64,000 nt of DNA from JACVRW01 sp036407035 (GTDB lineage: Bacteria; Actinomycetota; Thermoleophilia; Solirubrobacterales; Thermoleophilaceae), in NCBI GenBank assembly GCA_036407035.1, contig DASXAA010000093.1, forward strand, positions 1 to 64,000. Reading direction: 5' to 3'. The notes beneath the pieces were generated by a model. That model ran no database searches, was not told where the DNA came from, and saw only the letters and a program-made list of their open reading frames with translations. Below, piece by piece: positions 30,339-39,273 of the stretch. The position numbers were made by a program, and so were the translations under genes. Numbering within the stretch: position 1 is the stretch's first letter; each line of letters begins with the position of its first letter.

Positions 30339-31674
30339 GGACATCGGGACCCGCGCGGCGGACGTGCTCGCGCGGGTCGAGGAGGAGAACGTCGAGTTCA
30401 TCCGGCTCTGGTTCACGGACATCTTCGGCGCGCTGAAGTCGTTCGCCGTGGGCCGTGAGGAGCTGCCGGGCGCGCTCGAGGACGGCATGGGGTTCGACGG
30501 CTCGTCGATCACCGGGTTCAACCGGATCGAGGAGTCGGACATGATCGCCATGCCCGACCCGAGCACGTTCAAGATCCTGCCCTGGCGCAAGGGCGAGTCG
30601 CACAAGGTGGGCCGGCTGTTCTGCGACGTGCTGCGGCCGGGCGGCGAGCCCTACGAGGGAGACCCGCGCTTCCAGATGCGCCGCGCGCTCGCCCGTGCGA
30701 GGGACATGGGCTTCGACCACTACTACCTCGGGCCGGAGCTCGAGTTCTTCCTGTTCAAGGACGACACGTCGACGGAGGTGCTCGACAAGGGCGGTTACTT
30801 CGACCTGACGACGCTCGACGTGGCCTCCGACTTCCGCCGCGACGTGGTGTTCACGCTGCGGGAGCTCGGCATCCCGGTGGAGTACACGCACCACGAGGTC
30901 GGGCCGTCGCAGCATGAGATCGACATGCGGTTCGCCGACGGGCTCGACATGGCCGACAACGCGATGACGTACCGGATCGCGGTGAAGGAGGTGGCGAGCG
31001 CCCACGGGTTCTACGCGACGTTCATGCCGAAGCCGCTCTACGGCGAGAACGGGTCCGGCATGCACACCCACCAATCGCTGTTCAGGGGCTCGGAGAACGC
31101 GTTCTTCGACGCGGACGACGAGTACTTCCTGTCCGACGAGGCGAAGGGGTTCATCGCCGGCCAGCTCCGGCACGCGCGCGAGCTGTCGGCGCTGTTCGCG
31201 CCGTCGGTCAACTCGTACAAGCGGCTCGTGCCGGGGTACGAGGCGCCGGTGTACATCGGCTGGTCGCGACGCAACCGCTCGGCGCTCGTGCGGGTGCCGC
31301 TGTACCACCCGGGCAAGGAGCGCGCGACGCGGATGGAGCTGCGCTGTCCCGATCCCTCGTGCAACCCGTACCTGACGTTCGCGGCCCTGCTGCATGCGGG
31401 CCTCGAGGGGATCGAGCAGGGGTACGAGCTGCCCGACCCGATCGAGCGCAATCTCTACGACCTGACCGAGGCCGACAGGCAGGCGATGGGCGTGCAGCAC
31501 CTCCCGGAGTCGCTCGGCGAGGCGATCGAGGAGATGGCGGGCTCCGAGCTCGTGGAGCGGGCGCTGGGCTCGCACATCTTCTCGCGCTACGTCGACCTGA
31601 AGCGTGAGGAATGGCTCGACTACCGGGTCCAGGTGACGCCGTGGGAGATCGAGCGCTACCTCCCGAGGACGTGA
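30322..31674 (+). CDS. glnA: Type I glutamine synthetase
   Basis: A 450-residue GSI that makes glutamine from glutamate, ammonia and ATP. Landmarks: WFTDIFGALKSF, MGFDGSSITGF (latch region), LGPELEFFLF with metal-binding glutamates, NGSGMHTHQSLF (ATP and glutamate binding), and NRSALVRVPLY. Length and lack of the 25-residue insertion point to the GSI-alpha subtype, although NLYDLTEAD near residue 378 resembles the adenylylation-site region and deserves care. It lies in amt-glnK-glnA-pucR with overlaps at each junction, so nitrogen capture, sensing and assimilation are co-expressed. Confidence 0.96.
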   Translation: MAIAPEDIGTRAADVLARVEEENVEFIRLWFTDIFGALKSFAVGREELPGALEDGMGFDGSSITGFNRIEESDMIAMPDPSTFKILPWRKGESHKVGRLFCDVLRPGGEPYEGDPRFQMRRALARARDMGFDHYYLGPELEFFLFKDDTSTEVLDKGGYFDLTTLDVASDFRRDVVFTLRELGIPVEYTHHEVGPSQHEIDMRFADGLDMADNAMTYRIAVKEVASAHGFYATFMPKPLYGENGSGMHTHQSLFRGSENAFFDADDEYFLSDEAKGFIAGQLRHARELSALFAPSVNSYKRLVPGYEAPVYIGWSRRNRSALVRVPLYHPGKERATRMELRCPDPSCNPYLTFAALLHAGLEGIEQGYELPDPIERNLYDLTEADRQAMGVQHLPESLGEAIEEMAGSELVERALGSHIFSRYVDLKREEWLDYRVQVTPWEIERYLPRT

Positions 31675-32822
31675 CCGCCACGCGCCAGGGGGCGGTCCTG
31701 CACGTCGCCGGTGACCCGGCGGCGGAGCGTGGGAGCCCGCGCGGCGCCCATCTCGAGATGGTGGGCGCCGTGCTCGCCGGCGACGGCATCGAGCGGGTGG
31801 CGGAGATCGCCTCCGCGCACGCCGGTGCGCCGGTGGCCGTGGTCGTCCCGCAGCTCGGGGTCCCGGAGCGCTGGGCCCCCTATCAGCGGTACGTGGCCGC
31901 CCGCCTTCGCGGCGGGCGGCCACAGCCGCCGGCCGAGCTGTCGGCCGAGGTCGCGGTCGCCTCCGGCGACCGCGCCCTCGGCGCGGTGCTGCTGCTCGGC
32001 CCGGGTGCCCCGGACGCCGGCGAATACCTCCACATGGCCGCGATCGCCGCGCTGACGGAGGTGGCGGTGGCGGATGCGCGCGAGGAGACCGAGCGCGGCC
32101 TGCGCGGCTCGTTCCTCGAGGAGGTGCTGAGCCGGCCCGACCTCGAGGCGGCCGAGGCGGAGCGGCGCGCGTTGCGGCTCGGCTGCGACCTGACCCAGGG
32201 ATACGTGGCGCTGTGCGCCGACCCGAACGGGCGCGCGCCGGGGCGGGTGCTGGCGGCGCTGGCGGCCGAGGTGCCGGGCGCGCTGTCGCAGGTCGTGGAC
32301 GGCAAGGTCTACGCGCTGCTGCCGGGCGCGCCCGACCGCGCGCGCGTCGCCGCCGCGCGCCTCGGGCGCCACTCCCTGGTCGGGCTGTCGTCGCACCGCG
32401 CGGGCGCCGCGGAGGTCCGGCGCGCGCTCGAGGAGGCCGAGCTCGTGCTGGGCGTGACGGCCGCGGGCGGCGGCATGCCGGGCGAGGAGATCGGCGAGCG
32501 CACCTACCGCCTGCTGTTCCGCGTGCTGGCGAGCCATCCGCAGGAGGTGCGCAGCTTCTACGAGGACACGGTGGCGCCGCTCGTGCGCTACGACGAGCAG
32601 TACTCGACCGACCTGCTCGGCACCGTCGACGCATACCTCCGCAACAACTGCAACATGAACGCAACCGCCCAGGCGATCCACGCCCACCGCCACACGGTCG
32701 GCTACCGGCTCGAGCGCGTGAAGGAGCTGACCGCGCTGGACCCCTTCCGCTCGGAGGACCGCGAGCGCCTCGGCCTCGGCCTGAAGGCGTACCGGATCAT
32801 CGCGCCGAGCCTGCCGCGCTGA
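31671..32822 (+). CDS. PucR-family transcriptional regulator
   Basis: A 383-residue regulator. The C-terminus is the PucR-type HTH (LLGTVDAYLRNNCNMNATAQ, then AIHAHRHTVGYRLERVKEL). The middle has a GGDEF-like degenerate PucR/CdaR segment (EVRRALEEAELVLGV). The N-terminal part may sense a metabolite. PucR relatives control purine and nitrogen-source use. The start GTG overlaps the glnA stop (GTGA), so it is the last gene of the nitrogen operon and may adjust it or another nitrogen pathway. No glnR or amtR regulator is in the window. Confidence 0.88.
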   Translation: MTATRQGAVLHVAGDPAAERGSPRGAHLEMVGAVLAGDGIERVAEIASAHAGAPVAVVVPQLGVPERWAPYQRYVAARLRGGRPQPPAELSAEVAVASGDRALGAVLLLGPGAPDAGEYLHMAAIAALTEVAVADAREETERGLRGSFLEEVLSRPDLEAAEAERRALRLGCDLTQGYVALCADPNGRAPGRVLAALAAEVPGALSQVVDGKVYALLPGAPDRARVAAARLGRHSLVGLSSHRAGAAEVRRALEEAELVLGVTAAGGGMPGEEIGERTYRLLFRVLASHPQEVRSFYEDTVAPLVRYDEQYSTDLLGTVDAYLRNNCNMNATAQAIHAHRHTVGYRLERVKELTALDPFRSEDRERLGLGLKAYRIIAPSLPR

Positions 32823-32840
32823 CCACGGCACGGCCTGAAT

Positions 32841-32846
32841 TAGAGT
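32841..32846 (+). promoter_or_regulatory. Candidate -10 box (TAGAGT)
   Basis: TAGAGT ends 8 bases before the GTG at 32855. No Shine-Dalgarno. Confidence 0.4.
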
Positions 32847-32854
32847 TGGCCGGC

Positions 32855-33820
32855 GTGAGCCTTCGCGAGCGCCTCGGGCTGGAGCATCCGGTCGTCGGTG
32901 CGGGCCTGGGGGGTGGCCTCTCGCGGGCGCGGCTGACCGTTGCGATCGCGGAGGCGGGCGGCGTCGGGCAGCTCGGCATCATGCCGCCGCCGGTGTTGCG
33001 GTCGGAGCTTGCCGCCCACCGCGAGCGCAGCGGGGGCCCGGTGGCGGTGAACCTGCTGCTGCCGTTCGCCCGCGGCGAGCACTGGGAGGTGGCGCGCGAG
33101 GCGGATGCGGTGGTGACGTTCTGGGGCAGGCCGCGGCGGGCGACGGGCGGCATCTGGGTGCACCAGTGCGGGTCGGAGCAGGAGGCACTGGCGGCCGTGG
33201 AGGCGGGCGCGGACGGCGTGGTCGTGCAGGGTGTCGAGGCGGGCGGGCATGTGCGCGGGAGCACTCCGGCACTCGAGCTGCTCGAGCGCGCGCGGGCGCG
33301 GCTCCCGGCGGGCTATCCGGTCTGGCTCGCGGGTGGCGTGGCCGAACGTGGCGACGTCGAGGCGGCGCTGGCGGCCGGCGCGGATGCGGTGGTCGTCGGG
33401 ACGCGCTTTCTGCTGTCGGCGGAGAGTGATGCTCATCCGGAGTACAAGTCGCGGCTGCTCGGTGCGCGCGACACGGTGCTGACGGAGCTGTTCGGGGCCG
33501 GCTGGCCGGCGCCGCATCGTGTCGTGCGCAACGCGGCCACCGACCGTTGGTTGCGCGAGGACGAGCGAGGCCCCGGCTGGGTCCGCACCCTGCACCGGGC
33601 CAGCGCACCCGCGCTGTCGCGGATGCCGGTGGCTTTGATCCAGCGCGCCGCCCGCACGCAGCGGCCGGGGATGCCGCTGCTCGGTCCGGCGGCCGCCACA
33701 GGCGACGACCCCGTCTCGCTGGTGGACGCCGGTCCGCTCTACGCCGGCCAATGCGTCGCCCGCATCGACGACCTCCGTCCCGCCGCCGAGCTCGTGCGCA
33801 CCCTGGCGGGCACGCCCTGA
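32855..33820 (+). CDS. Nitronate monooxygenase-like flavoprotein
   Basis: A 321-residue TIM-barrel flavoprotein of the 2-nitropropane dioxygenase/nitronate monooxygenase group. It opens with LGLEHPVVGAGLGGGLSR and has GVGQLGIMPP, the histidine-containing VVQGVEAGGHVRGS (active-site and FMN region), and GGVAERGDVEAALAAGADAVVVGTRF (phosphate-binding end). Members oxidise alkyl nitronates or act as enoyl reductases, so the substrate is unproven. GTG start with a TAGAGT box 8 bases upstream. A TTG at 32846 is an alternative. It lies 32 bases after pucR but probably has its own promoter. Confidence 0.85.
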   Translation: MSLRERLGLEHPVVGAGLGGGLSRARLTVAIAEAGGVGQLGIMPPPVLRSELAAHRERSGGPVAVNLLLPFARGEHWEVAREADAVVTFWGRPRRATGGIWVHQCGSEQEALAAVEAGADGVVVQGVEAGGHVRGSTPALELLERARARLPAGYPVWLAGGVAERGDVEAALAAGADAVVVGTRFLLSAESDAHPEYKSRLLGARDTVLTELFGAGWPAPHRVVRNAATDRWLREDERGPGWVRTLHRASAPALSRMPVALIQRAARTQRPGMPLLGPAAATGDDPVSLVDAGPLYAGQCVARIDDLRPAAELVRTLAGTP

Positions 33821-34005
33821 TCGACCGGCTGCGCGGAGCCTGTCCACCCGCCCGCCCGGCGTCAGCGTCCGCTCGGGCTGGGGGACCGGGCGCGCGGACG
33901 ACGAGCGACACGGCCGGCGCGCTGAACCGCAGCGCCGCCCCGTGCGAATAGTGCGTGTCGGACGCGCTGCGATGCGCGTGTCACGCAACCAGATCGGAGA
34001 CAACC

Positions 34006-34182
34006 ATGCGGAAGATCCTCGGCACGCTCGGAGCGACGCTGGCGGTCGTCGCGGTCATAGCGCTCCCGGTGGCGAGCGCGTCGGCGCAGCCGAAGCCGGC
34101 CTCGGCGACGTCCGCGGACCACGGGTCCAGCCTTCCGAGCTACGGCAAGAGCCGCTTCGCCCTGGCCGACGAGCGCACCTGA
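34006..34182 (+). CDS. Small secreted peptide
   Basis: A 58-residue protein consisting of a signal peptide (MRKILGTLGATLAVVAVIAL, cleavage near ASA-QP) and a mature part of about 30 polar residues ending SSLPSYGKSRFALADERT. A GGAGA Shine-Dalgarno sits 5 bases before the ATG. No cysteine, lipobox or C-terminal membrane span. The 185 bases upstream contain no gene. No homologue is recognised, and the call rests on signal peptide plus ribosome binding site. Confidence 0.55.
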   Translation: MRKILGTLGATLAVVAVIALPVASASAQPKPASATSADHGSSLPSYGKSRFALADERT

Positions 34183-34266
34183 TCGAGTCGGCCCGCGCCC
34201 GATCCCCCATCCGGCGGATCGTGGTCGACGCGGGAGCGAGGCTGCCGGACCGGCCGCGAGAGCAGC

Positions 34267-34272
34267 TATAAC
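34267..34272 (+). promoter_or_regulatory. Candidate -10 TATAAC before the M20 peptidase
   Basis: TATAAC lies 37 bases before the ATG at 34310. A GGAAGGAG Shine-Dalgarno follows in the leader. -35 not obvious. Confidence 0.35.
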
Positions 34273-34309
34273 TCCACCCGGACCTTCGGGGGAAGGAGAA
34301 GCTGTCCGG

Positions 34310-35647
34310 ATGGGTCGGTCGGGCGAAGTGCGCAGGCTGATGCCGGAGTTGCGCCGGGATCTCGAGGAGCTGGTCCGAATTCCGTCGGTCTCGGCGCCGG
34401 GCGAGCTCGGCGAGCCGCTGCTGGCGGCCTTCGAGATGACGTCGCGACTGTTCGCGGACGCCGGCGTCGAGGTCGGGCGGCTCGACCTGCCGGACACGGC
34501 GCCCGTGGTCGTCGGCGAGATCCCCGCGCCGCCGGGCGCGCCGACCGTGCTGCTCTACAGCCACTACGACGTCGTCGCGGCCGGCGACGAGTCCCTGTGG
34601 GACTCGCCGCCGTTCGAGCCGACCGAGCGCGACGGCGCGCTGTTCGGCCGCGGCGCGGCGGACACGAAGTCGAACATCCTCATGCACGTCGGCGCGCTGC
34701 GCGCCTGGGAGGGCCGCCCGCCGGTGGGCGTCAGGCTCTGCATCGAGGGCTACGAGGAGATCGGCAGCGGAGCGCTGCTCGGCTACCCGTCCACCGACCC
34801 GGAGCACTTCCGGGCCGACACGCTCGTGATCGGCGACATGGGCAGCATGAGCCCCGGCGTCCCGACGCTGACGACCGCGCTGCGCGGCATGGGGAACGTG
34901 ATCGTCGAGGTGCGCACGCTCGAGTCGGGCAAGCACAGCGGCCAGTACGGCGGTGCCGCCCCCGACGCGCTCATCGCCGTGATGCACGCGCTTGCCTCGC
35001 TCCACGACGAGCACGGTGACGTGGCGGTGCCGGGGCTGCGCCGCAACGAGTGGGACGGGCCCACCCAGTCGGAGGAGCAGTTCCGCGAGCTCGGCACCGT
35101 GCTCGATGGCGTGCCGCTGCTCGGCACGGGCGGCCTGGCGTCGCGGATCTGGTCGGGCCCGGCGATCACCGTGATCGGCATCGACGTCCCGTCTGTGGAC
35201 GGCGCCGTCAACGCCGTCTCGCCCCACGCGCGCGCGCTCCTGAACGTGCGCGTGCACCCCGAGCAGGACGCGGCCGAGGCGCAGGCCGCCGTGATCGAGC
35301 ACCTCCGCGCCGCGCGGCCGTTCGGCATCGACCTGGAGGTCAGCGCCGGTCCGACCGGCAACGGCTTCGCCGCCGCCACCGACGGCCCGGCCTACCGGGC
35401 GGCCCGCGAGGCGTGGGCGGCGGCGTACGACGCCGACGTCCTGCTCGCGGGCAGCGGCGGCTCGATCCCGATCGTGAGCGCGCTGGCCGGGGCGCTGCCC
35501 GAGGCCGAGGCGTTGCTCGTCGGCACCACCGACGGCTACGCCAACATCCACGGGCCGAACGAGCGCCTGCTGCTCGACGAGTTCGAGCGCGCGACGATCG
35601 CCGAGGCGGACTTCTTCGGTCGCTACGCCGAGGCGTTCGCGGCGTGA
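34310..35647 (+). CDS. M20-family metallopeptidase (dipeptidase/carboxypeptidase type)
   Basis: A 445-residue zinc-dependent M20 peptidase. Metal-site landmarks are LLYSHYDVV (first His and Asp), FGRGAADTKSN (bridging Asp), IEGYEEIGS (catalytic and ligand Glu pair) and IHGPNERLLL at the C-terminus. A lid/dimerisation domain occupies the middle. Family members hydrolyse dipeptides, acyl-amino acids or p-aminobenzoyl-glutamate. It overlaps the next gene by GTGA. That gene is an AbgT transporter, so uptake and cleavage of a peptide-like glutamate conjugate is the likely joint role. Confidence 0.92.
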   Translation: MGRSGEVRRLMPELRRDLEELVRIPSVSAPGELGEPLLAAFEMTSRLFADAGVEVGRLDLPDTAPVVVGEIPAPPGAPTVLLYSHYDVVAAGDESLWDSPPFEPTERDGALFGRGAADTKSNILMHVGALRAWEGRPPVGVRLCIEGYEEIGSGALLGYPSTDPEHFRADTLVIGDMGSMSPGVPTLTTALRGMGNVIVEVRTLESGKHSGQYGGAAPDALIAVMHALASLHDEHGDVAVPGLRRNEWDGPTQSEEQFRELGTVLDGVPLLGTGGLASRIWSGPAITVIGIDVPSVDGAVNAVSPHARALLNVRVHPEQDAAEAQAAVIEHLRAARPFGIDLEVSAGPTGNGFAAATDGPAYRAAREAWAAAYDADVLLAGSGGSIPIVSALAGALPEAEALLVGTTDGYANIHGPNERLLLDEFERATIAEADFFGRYAEAFAA

Positions 35648-37290
35648 CCGGCGAGGCGTTCTCCGAGACGGCTCCCGCGGGCGGCGGGCTCACCGAGCGC
35701 GCGCTTGCCTGGGTCGAGAAGGCCGGCAACCGCGTCCCCGACCCCGCCGTCCTGTTCATCGGCCTGATCGTGTTCGTGATCGCGATCTCGCAGGTGCTCG
35801 ACTGGGCGAACGTCGGCGCCACGAGCCGTGTGGCCGTGAACCCGGCCGTGGCTGCCGACTACGCAAAGGACTCCTACGACCCGACGGCCCAGCAGGTCGA
35901 CGGCGAGGACTACGTGATCAAGAGCGAGCGGGTGGAGGCCAAGGGCCTGCTGACCGGGGACGGTATCCGCTTCATGTTCACCTCGTTCGTGCCGAACTTC
36001 CTCGGCTTCGCGGCGGTGGGCGTGATCCTCGTGGCGATGATCGGCGTGGGGGTCGCCGAGTACTCGGGGCTTGTCGGCGCGCTCATACGCAAGCTCGTCG
36101 CGATCTCGTCACCGAGCTCGCTGACGTACATCATCGTGTTCATCGGGATCATCTCGAGCGTCGCCGCGGACGCCGGCTACCTGGTGCTGATACCGCTCGC
36201 GGCGGCGGCGTTCATAAGCGTCGGCCGACATCCGCTCGCCGGCATCGCAGCCGGGTTCGGCGCGGTCAGCGCCGCGTTCTCGGTCAACATCCTCCTGACG
36301 CCCGCCGACGGGGTGGTGACCGACATCGGGAACGAGGCCGCTCAGCTCGTCGATCCGTCGGTGAACCTCGACCTCGTGGCCAACCTCTGGTTCGGGATCG
36401 TCTCGACGCTGTTCCTCACGGTCGTGATCGCCCTCATCACCACGCGGATCGTCGAGCCGCGGCTCGGGGAATGGGACCGCAGCGAGGCCGATCACGAGGA
36501 GCTCGAGCGCGAGGAGGGCCCGCCGGTCGACGCCGTCGCCGAGGGCAAGGGACTGCGCTGGGCCGGGATCGCGCTGCTCGCGGTGATCGTGGTCGTCGCG
36601 CTGCTGACGCTGCCGCCCGGCGCGCCGCTCCGCAACCCGGAGACGGGGGACGTGGTCGGCGACTCGCCGCTGATGAGCAGCCTGATCGTGATCATCTCCG
36701 CGTGCTTCCTCGCCGCCGGGCTCGCCTACGGGCGCGCCGCGGGGACGATCGCGAACAGCAAGGACGCCCTCGGCATGATCACGAAGGCGTGGGCGAGCCT
36801 GGCGAGCCTGCTGTTCCTCTTCCTGCTGATCGCGCAGTTCATCGCCTACTTCGACTTCAGCAACATCGCGCAGGTCGTCGCGATCTCGCTCGGCGACATC
36901 CTCGAGCACCTCGACCTCGCGAACATCCTCCTGCTGCTGGGGATCATCCTGCTGACCCTGCTCGTGGACATCATCATGCCGGCGAAGATCGCCAAGTGGG
37001 CGATCCTCGCCCCGATCTTCGTCCCGCTGATGCTGCGCCTCGGCGTGGAGCCGCAGACGGTGCTCGCCGCCTACCGGCTCGGGGACTCGCCCATAAACGT
37101 GCTGACCCCGCTGATGCCGTACTTCCCGCTCATGGTCGTGTTCGCCGCGCGCTATCAGAAGGACGCGGGCATCGGGACGGTGATCGCGTTGATGGTGCCC
37201 TACGCGCTCGTCGTGCTGGCCGCCTGGGTCATCCTGTTCGTGGCCTGGTACCTGATCGGGGTCCCGCTCGGCCCGGGATGGCCGGTGTGA
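35644..37290 (+). CDS. AbgT-family transporter
   Basis: A 548-residue polytopic transporter of the AbgT family (p-aminobenzoyl-glutamate uptake or sulfonamide-type efflux). Spans begin at about residue 30 (VLFIGLIVFVIAISQVL). The signature AAFSVNILLTPADGVVTDIG hairpin lies near the middle, and the C-terminal half has a second bundle with SPINVLTPLMPYFPLMV. The GTG start overlaps the M20 peptidase stop, and a glutaminase gene follows 15 bases later. This makes a three-gene unit for taking up a glutamate or glutamine derivative, hydrolysing it, and deamidating glutamine. Confidence 0.92.
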   Translation: MTGEAFSETAPAGGGLTERALAWVEKAGNRVPDPAVLFIGLIVFVIAISQVLDWANVGATSRVAVNPAVAADYAKDSYDPTAQQVDGEDYVIKSERVEAKGLLTGDGIRFMFTSFVPNFLGFAAVGVILVAMIGVGVAEYSGLVGALIRKLVAISSPSSLTYIIVFIGIISSVAADAGYLVLIPLAAAAFISVGRHPLAGIAAGFGAVSAAFSVNILLTPADGVVTDIGNEAAQLVDPSVNLDLVANLWFGIVSTLFLTVVIALITTRIVEPRLGEWDRSEADHEELEREEGPPVDAVAEGKGLRWAGIALLAVIVVVALLTLPPGAPLRNPETGDVVGDSPLMSSLIVIISACFLAAGLAYGRAAGTIANSKDALGMITKAWASLASLLFLFLLIAQFIAYFDFSNIAQVVAISLGDILEHLDLANILLLLGIILLTLLVDIIMPAKIAKWAILAPIFVPLMLRLGVEPQTVLAAYRLGDSPINVLTPLMPYFPLMVVFAARYQKDAGIGTVIALMVPYALVVLAAWVILFVAWYLIGVPLGPGWPV

Positions 37291-37305
37291 GCCGGCGCCG
37301 GCCGC

Positions 37306-38295
37306 GTGTCCAGCCCTGACCCACCCGGCGCGCACGTCTCGACCGGGCGCCTGCCCGACCCCGACGTGGTGCAGGCGCTCGTCGCCGAGGCGCACGAGCG
37401 GTTCCGCCACGACAAGCAGGGCGAGGTCTCCGGCGTGTATCCGGCGCTCGCGCGGGTCGCGCCCGACGCCTTCGGCATCTGCCTCGTCGGCACCAGCGGT
37501 CGCGAGTACGCCGCGGGCGACGCGGGCCATGCGTTCGCGATCATGAGCGTCTCGAAGCCGTTCGCGTTCGCGCTCGTGTGCGACGCGGCCGGCGCCGACG
37601 CAGCCCGCGAGCGGCTCGGCGTCAACGCGACGGGCCTGCCGTTCAACTCGCTCGCGGCGGTCGAGCGCAGCCCCGACGGCCGGACCAACCCGATGGTCAA
37701 CGCGGGGGCGATCGCGACGAGCGCGATGGCGCCGGGCGCGTCGCTCGAGGAGCGCTGGGGCCGGCTGCGGGACGAGCTCTCGCGGTTCGCGGGCCGGCGT
37801 CTCGAGCTCGACCCGGAGATCCACGCCTCGGTGAGGGCGACGAACCACCGCAACCACGCGATCGCGCGGCTGCTCGCCGACCGCGGGCAGCTGGCGGGTG
37901 ACCCCGCGGAGGCGGTCGAGCTATACACCCGCCAGTGCTCGCTCGAGGTCAGCGCGCGCGACCTCGCCGTGATGGGCGCGACGCTCGCCGACGGCGGCGT
38001 GAACCCGGTGACCGGCGAGCGCGTCGTGGCCCGCTCGGTCTGCCACTACGCGCTCGCGGTCATGGTCACCTCCGGCCTGTACGAGACTTCGGGCGACTGG
38101 CTCTACGACGTCGGCCTGCCCGCCAAGAGCGGCATCGGGGGCGGGATCGTGACGGTCTCACCCGGCAAGGGCGGGATGGGCACCTTCGGCCCGCGCCTGG
38201 ACGCGGCGGGCAACAGCGTCAAGGGAACGCTCGCCGCCCGCTTCCTGTCGGAACGCCTCGGGATGGACCTGCTCGCGTCAGCCCCCGAGAGCTGA
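37306..38295 (+). CDS. glsA: Glutaminase
   Basis: A 329-residue serine-dependent glutaminase that converts glutamine to glutamate and ammonia. The beta-lactamase-like fold motif SVSKPF gives the catalytic Ser-x-x-Lys. NPMVNAGAIAT, SLEVSARDLAVMGATLADGG and the closing KSGIGGGIVTVSPGKGGMGTF are characteristic. GTG start 15 bases after the AbgT gene, so probably in the same operon. Together with glutamine synthetase nearby it could cycle glutamine, but it more likely serves catabolism of imported compounds. Confidence 0.93.
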   Translation: MSSPDPPGAHVSTGRLPDPDVVQALVAEAHERFRHDKQGEVSGVYPALARVAPDAFGICLVGTSGREYAAGDAGHAFAIMSVSKPFAFALVCDAAGADAARERLGVNATGLPFNSLAAVERSPDGRTNPMVNAGAIATSAMAPGASLEERWGRLRDELSRFAGRRLELDPEIHASVRATNHRNHAIARLLADRGQLAGDPAEAVELYTRQCSLEVSARDLAVMGATLADGGVNPVTGERVVARSVCHYALAVMVTSGLYETSGDWLYDVGLPAKSGIGGGIVTVSPGKGGMGTFGPRLDAAGNSVKGTLAARFLSERLGMDLLASAPES

Positions 38296-38415
38296 CCGTG
38301 CGAAGCCCCGCAACCTAGGCAGGCGACGCGCACAAGCTGGGCAGTGCTGCCGATGCGCAACCGCTCGCGCGGGGTCAGGCTCGCCGTGTAGGTCGAGTCG
38401 ATGAAGGAGAGTCCA

Positions 38416-38754
38416 ATGAATCGATACGTCAAGCTCATCAGCGGCGGTCTCATGGCCGCCGTTCTCAGCACGGCGGCCCCGGCGGTCGCGGCCGAGCCCA
38501 GCGCCCGCGCGGCCGTCAACGCTCAGGTCTCGATGGCCGCCAGCGGCATGGAGCAATTGAGCGGCGGCGGCTACACCGTCGAGCGCACGACGCAGCGCTG
38601 CACGGCGATCCGCCGTGGTCTGTCGTGCAACTTCGCGCTCTTCCTGCGCGGCACCCGCCCCGAGCTCAAGGGCACGCTCTGCGTCGGGAACACGCAGGTC
38701 GTGCGCCGTGACGGGCAGCTGATGCTCCGCAACTCGGGCACCTTCTGCCAGTAG
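38416..38754 (+). CDS. Small secreted four-cysteine protein
   Basis: A 112-residue exported protein. Signal peptide residues 1-26 (MNRYVKLISGGLMAAVLSTA, cleavage near AVA-AE). The mature domain has four cysteines (QRCTAIRRGLSCNF, GTLCVGN, GTFCQ), consistent with two disulfides. Start ATG at 38416 was chosen over the in-frame ATG at 38401 because AAGGAGA lies at ideal spacing before the former. It ends before a strong terminator. Family not recognised. Confidence 0.7.
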   Translation: MNRYVKLISGGLMAAVLSTAAPAVAAEPSARAAVNAQVSMAASGMEQLSGGGYTVERTTQRCTAIRRGLSCNFALFLRGTRPELKGTLCVGNTQVVRRDGQLMLRNSGTFCQ

Positions 38755-38763
38755 CGCAGTCGA

Positions 38764-38791
38764 GGTCGGCGGTGCGGGTGCACCGCCGACC
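38764..38791. terminator. Strong bidirectional terminator
   Basis: A perfect 12-bp stem (GGTCGGCGGTGC / GCACCGCCGACC) with a GGGT loop, between convergent genes ending at 38754 and 38813. Confidence 0.8.
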
Positions 38792-38812
38792 CGCCCGACT
38801 CGTGATCGGATC

Positions 38813-39193
38813 TCAGACGGCCGCCTCTCGCAGCTGCAGCCGGTTGCCGTCGGGGTCCTCGAATATCGCGATGGCGCCCCAGGGGAACTCGAGCACGTCC
38901 GTCTCGAACCTCACGCCGCGCGACTTCAGCTCCTCATACGCCTTGCGGCAGTCGTCGGTGCCGATGGTGTAGGCCGCGGGGGTGCGGCCCGCCACCGGCT
39001 CGGGCTGCGCCGGCGTCCCCGGCCAGAGGATCAGCTCGAAGTCCTGACCGTTCACGCCGACGCTCAGGAACCGCGCGCCGTCGGCCGTCGGCATGTCGAC
39101 CCGCTTCTCGAAGCCGACGACGTTCGTGTAGTAGTCGAGCGCCTTGTCCTGGTCGCTGACGAAGAGGCCCGTGTAGACGATCTTGTCCAGCAT
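38813..39193 (-). CDS. VOC-superfamily (glyoxalase/bleomycin resistance-like) protein
   Basis: A 126-residue vicinal-oxygen-chelate fold protein with paired beta-alpha-beta-beta-beta units. It opens LDKIVYTGLFVSDQDKALDYY and ends with FEDPDGNRLQLRE, which carries the usual C-terminal metal glutamate. It could be a dioxygenase, epimerase or antibiotic-binding protein, and sequence alone does not decide. The ATG at 39193 was preferred because GGAGGA sits 6 bases upstream. Two further in-frame starts lie within 27 bases. Divergent from the aldo/keto reductase gene. Confidence 0.85.
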   Translation of the reverse strand: MLDKIVYTGLFVSDQDKALDYYTNVVGFEKRVDMPTADGARFLSVGVNGQDFELILWPGTPAQPEPVAGRTPAAYTIGTDDCRKAYEELKSRGVRFETDVLEFPWGAIAIFEDPDGNRLQLREAAV

Positions 39194-39260
39194 TGCCATT
39201 CCTCCGGAGTTCGTGGTCACTGGCGGTATGACAAGGCGCGGCGGGGGAATGTGACAGGAC

Positions 39261-39266
39261 TAGCCT
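39261..39266 (+). promoter_or_regulatory. Candidate -10 box (TAGCCT)
   Basis: TAGCCT ends 7 bases before the GTG at 39274. No Shine-Dalgarno. TGTGACA 11 bases upstream is too close for a -35. Confidence 0.4.
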
Positions 39267-39273
39267 TGGGGGC

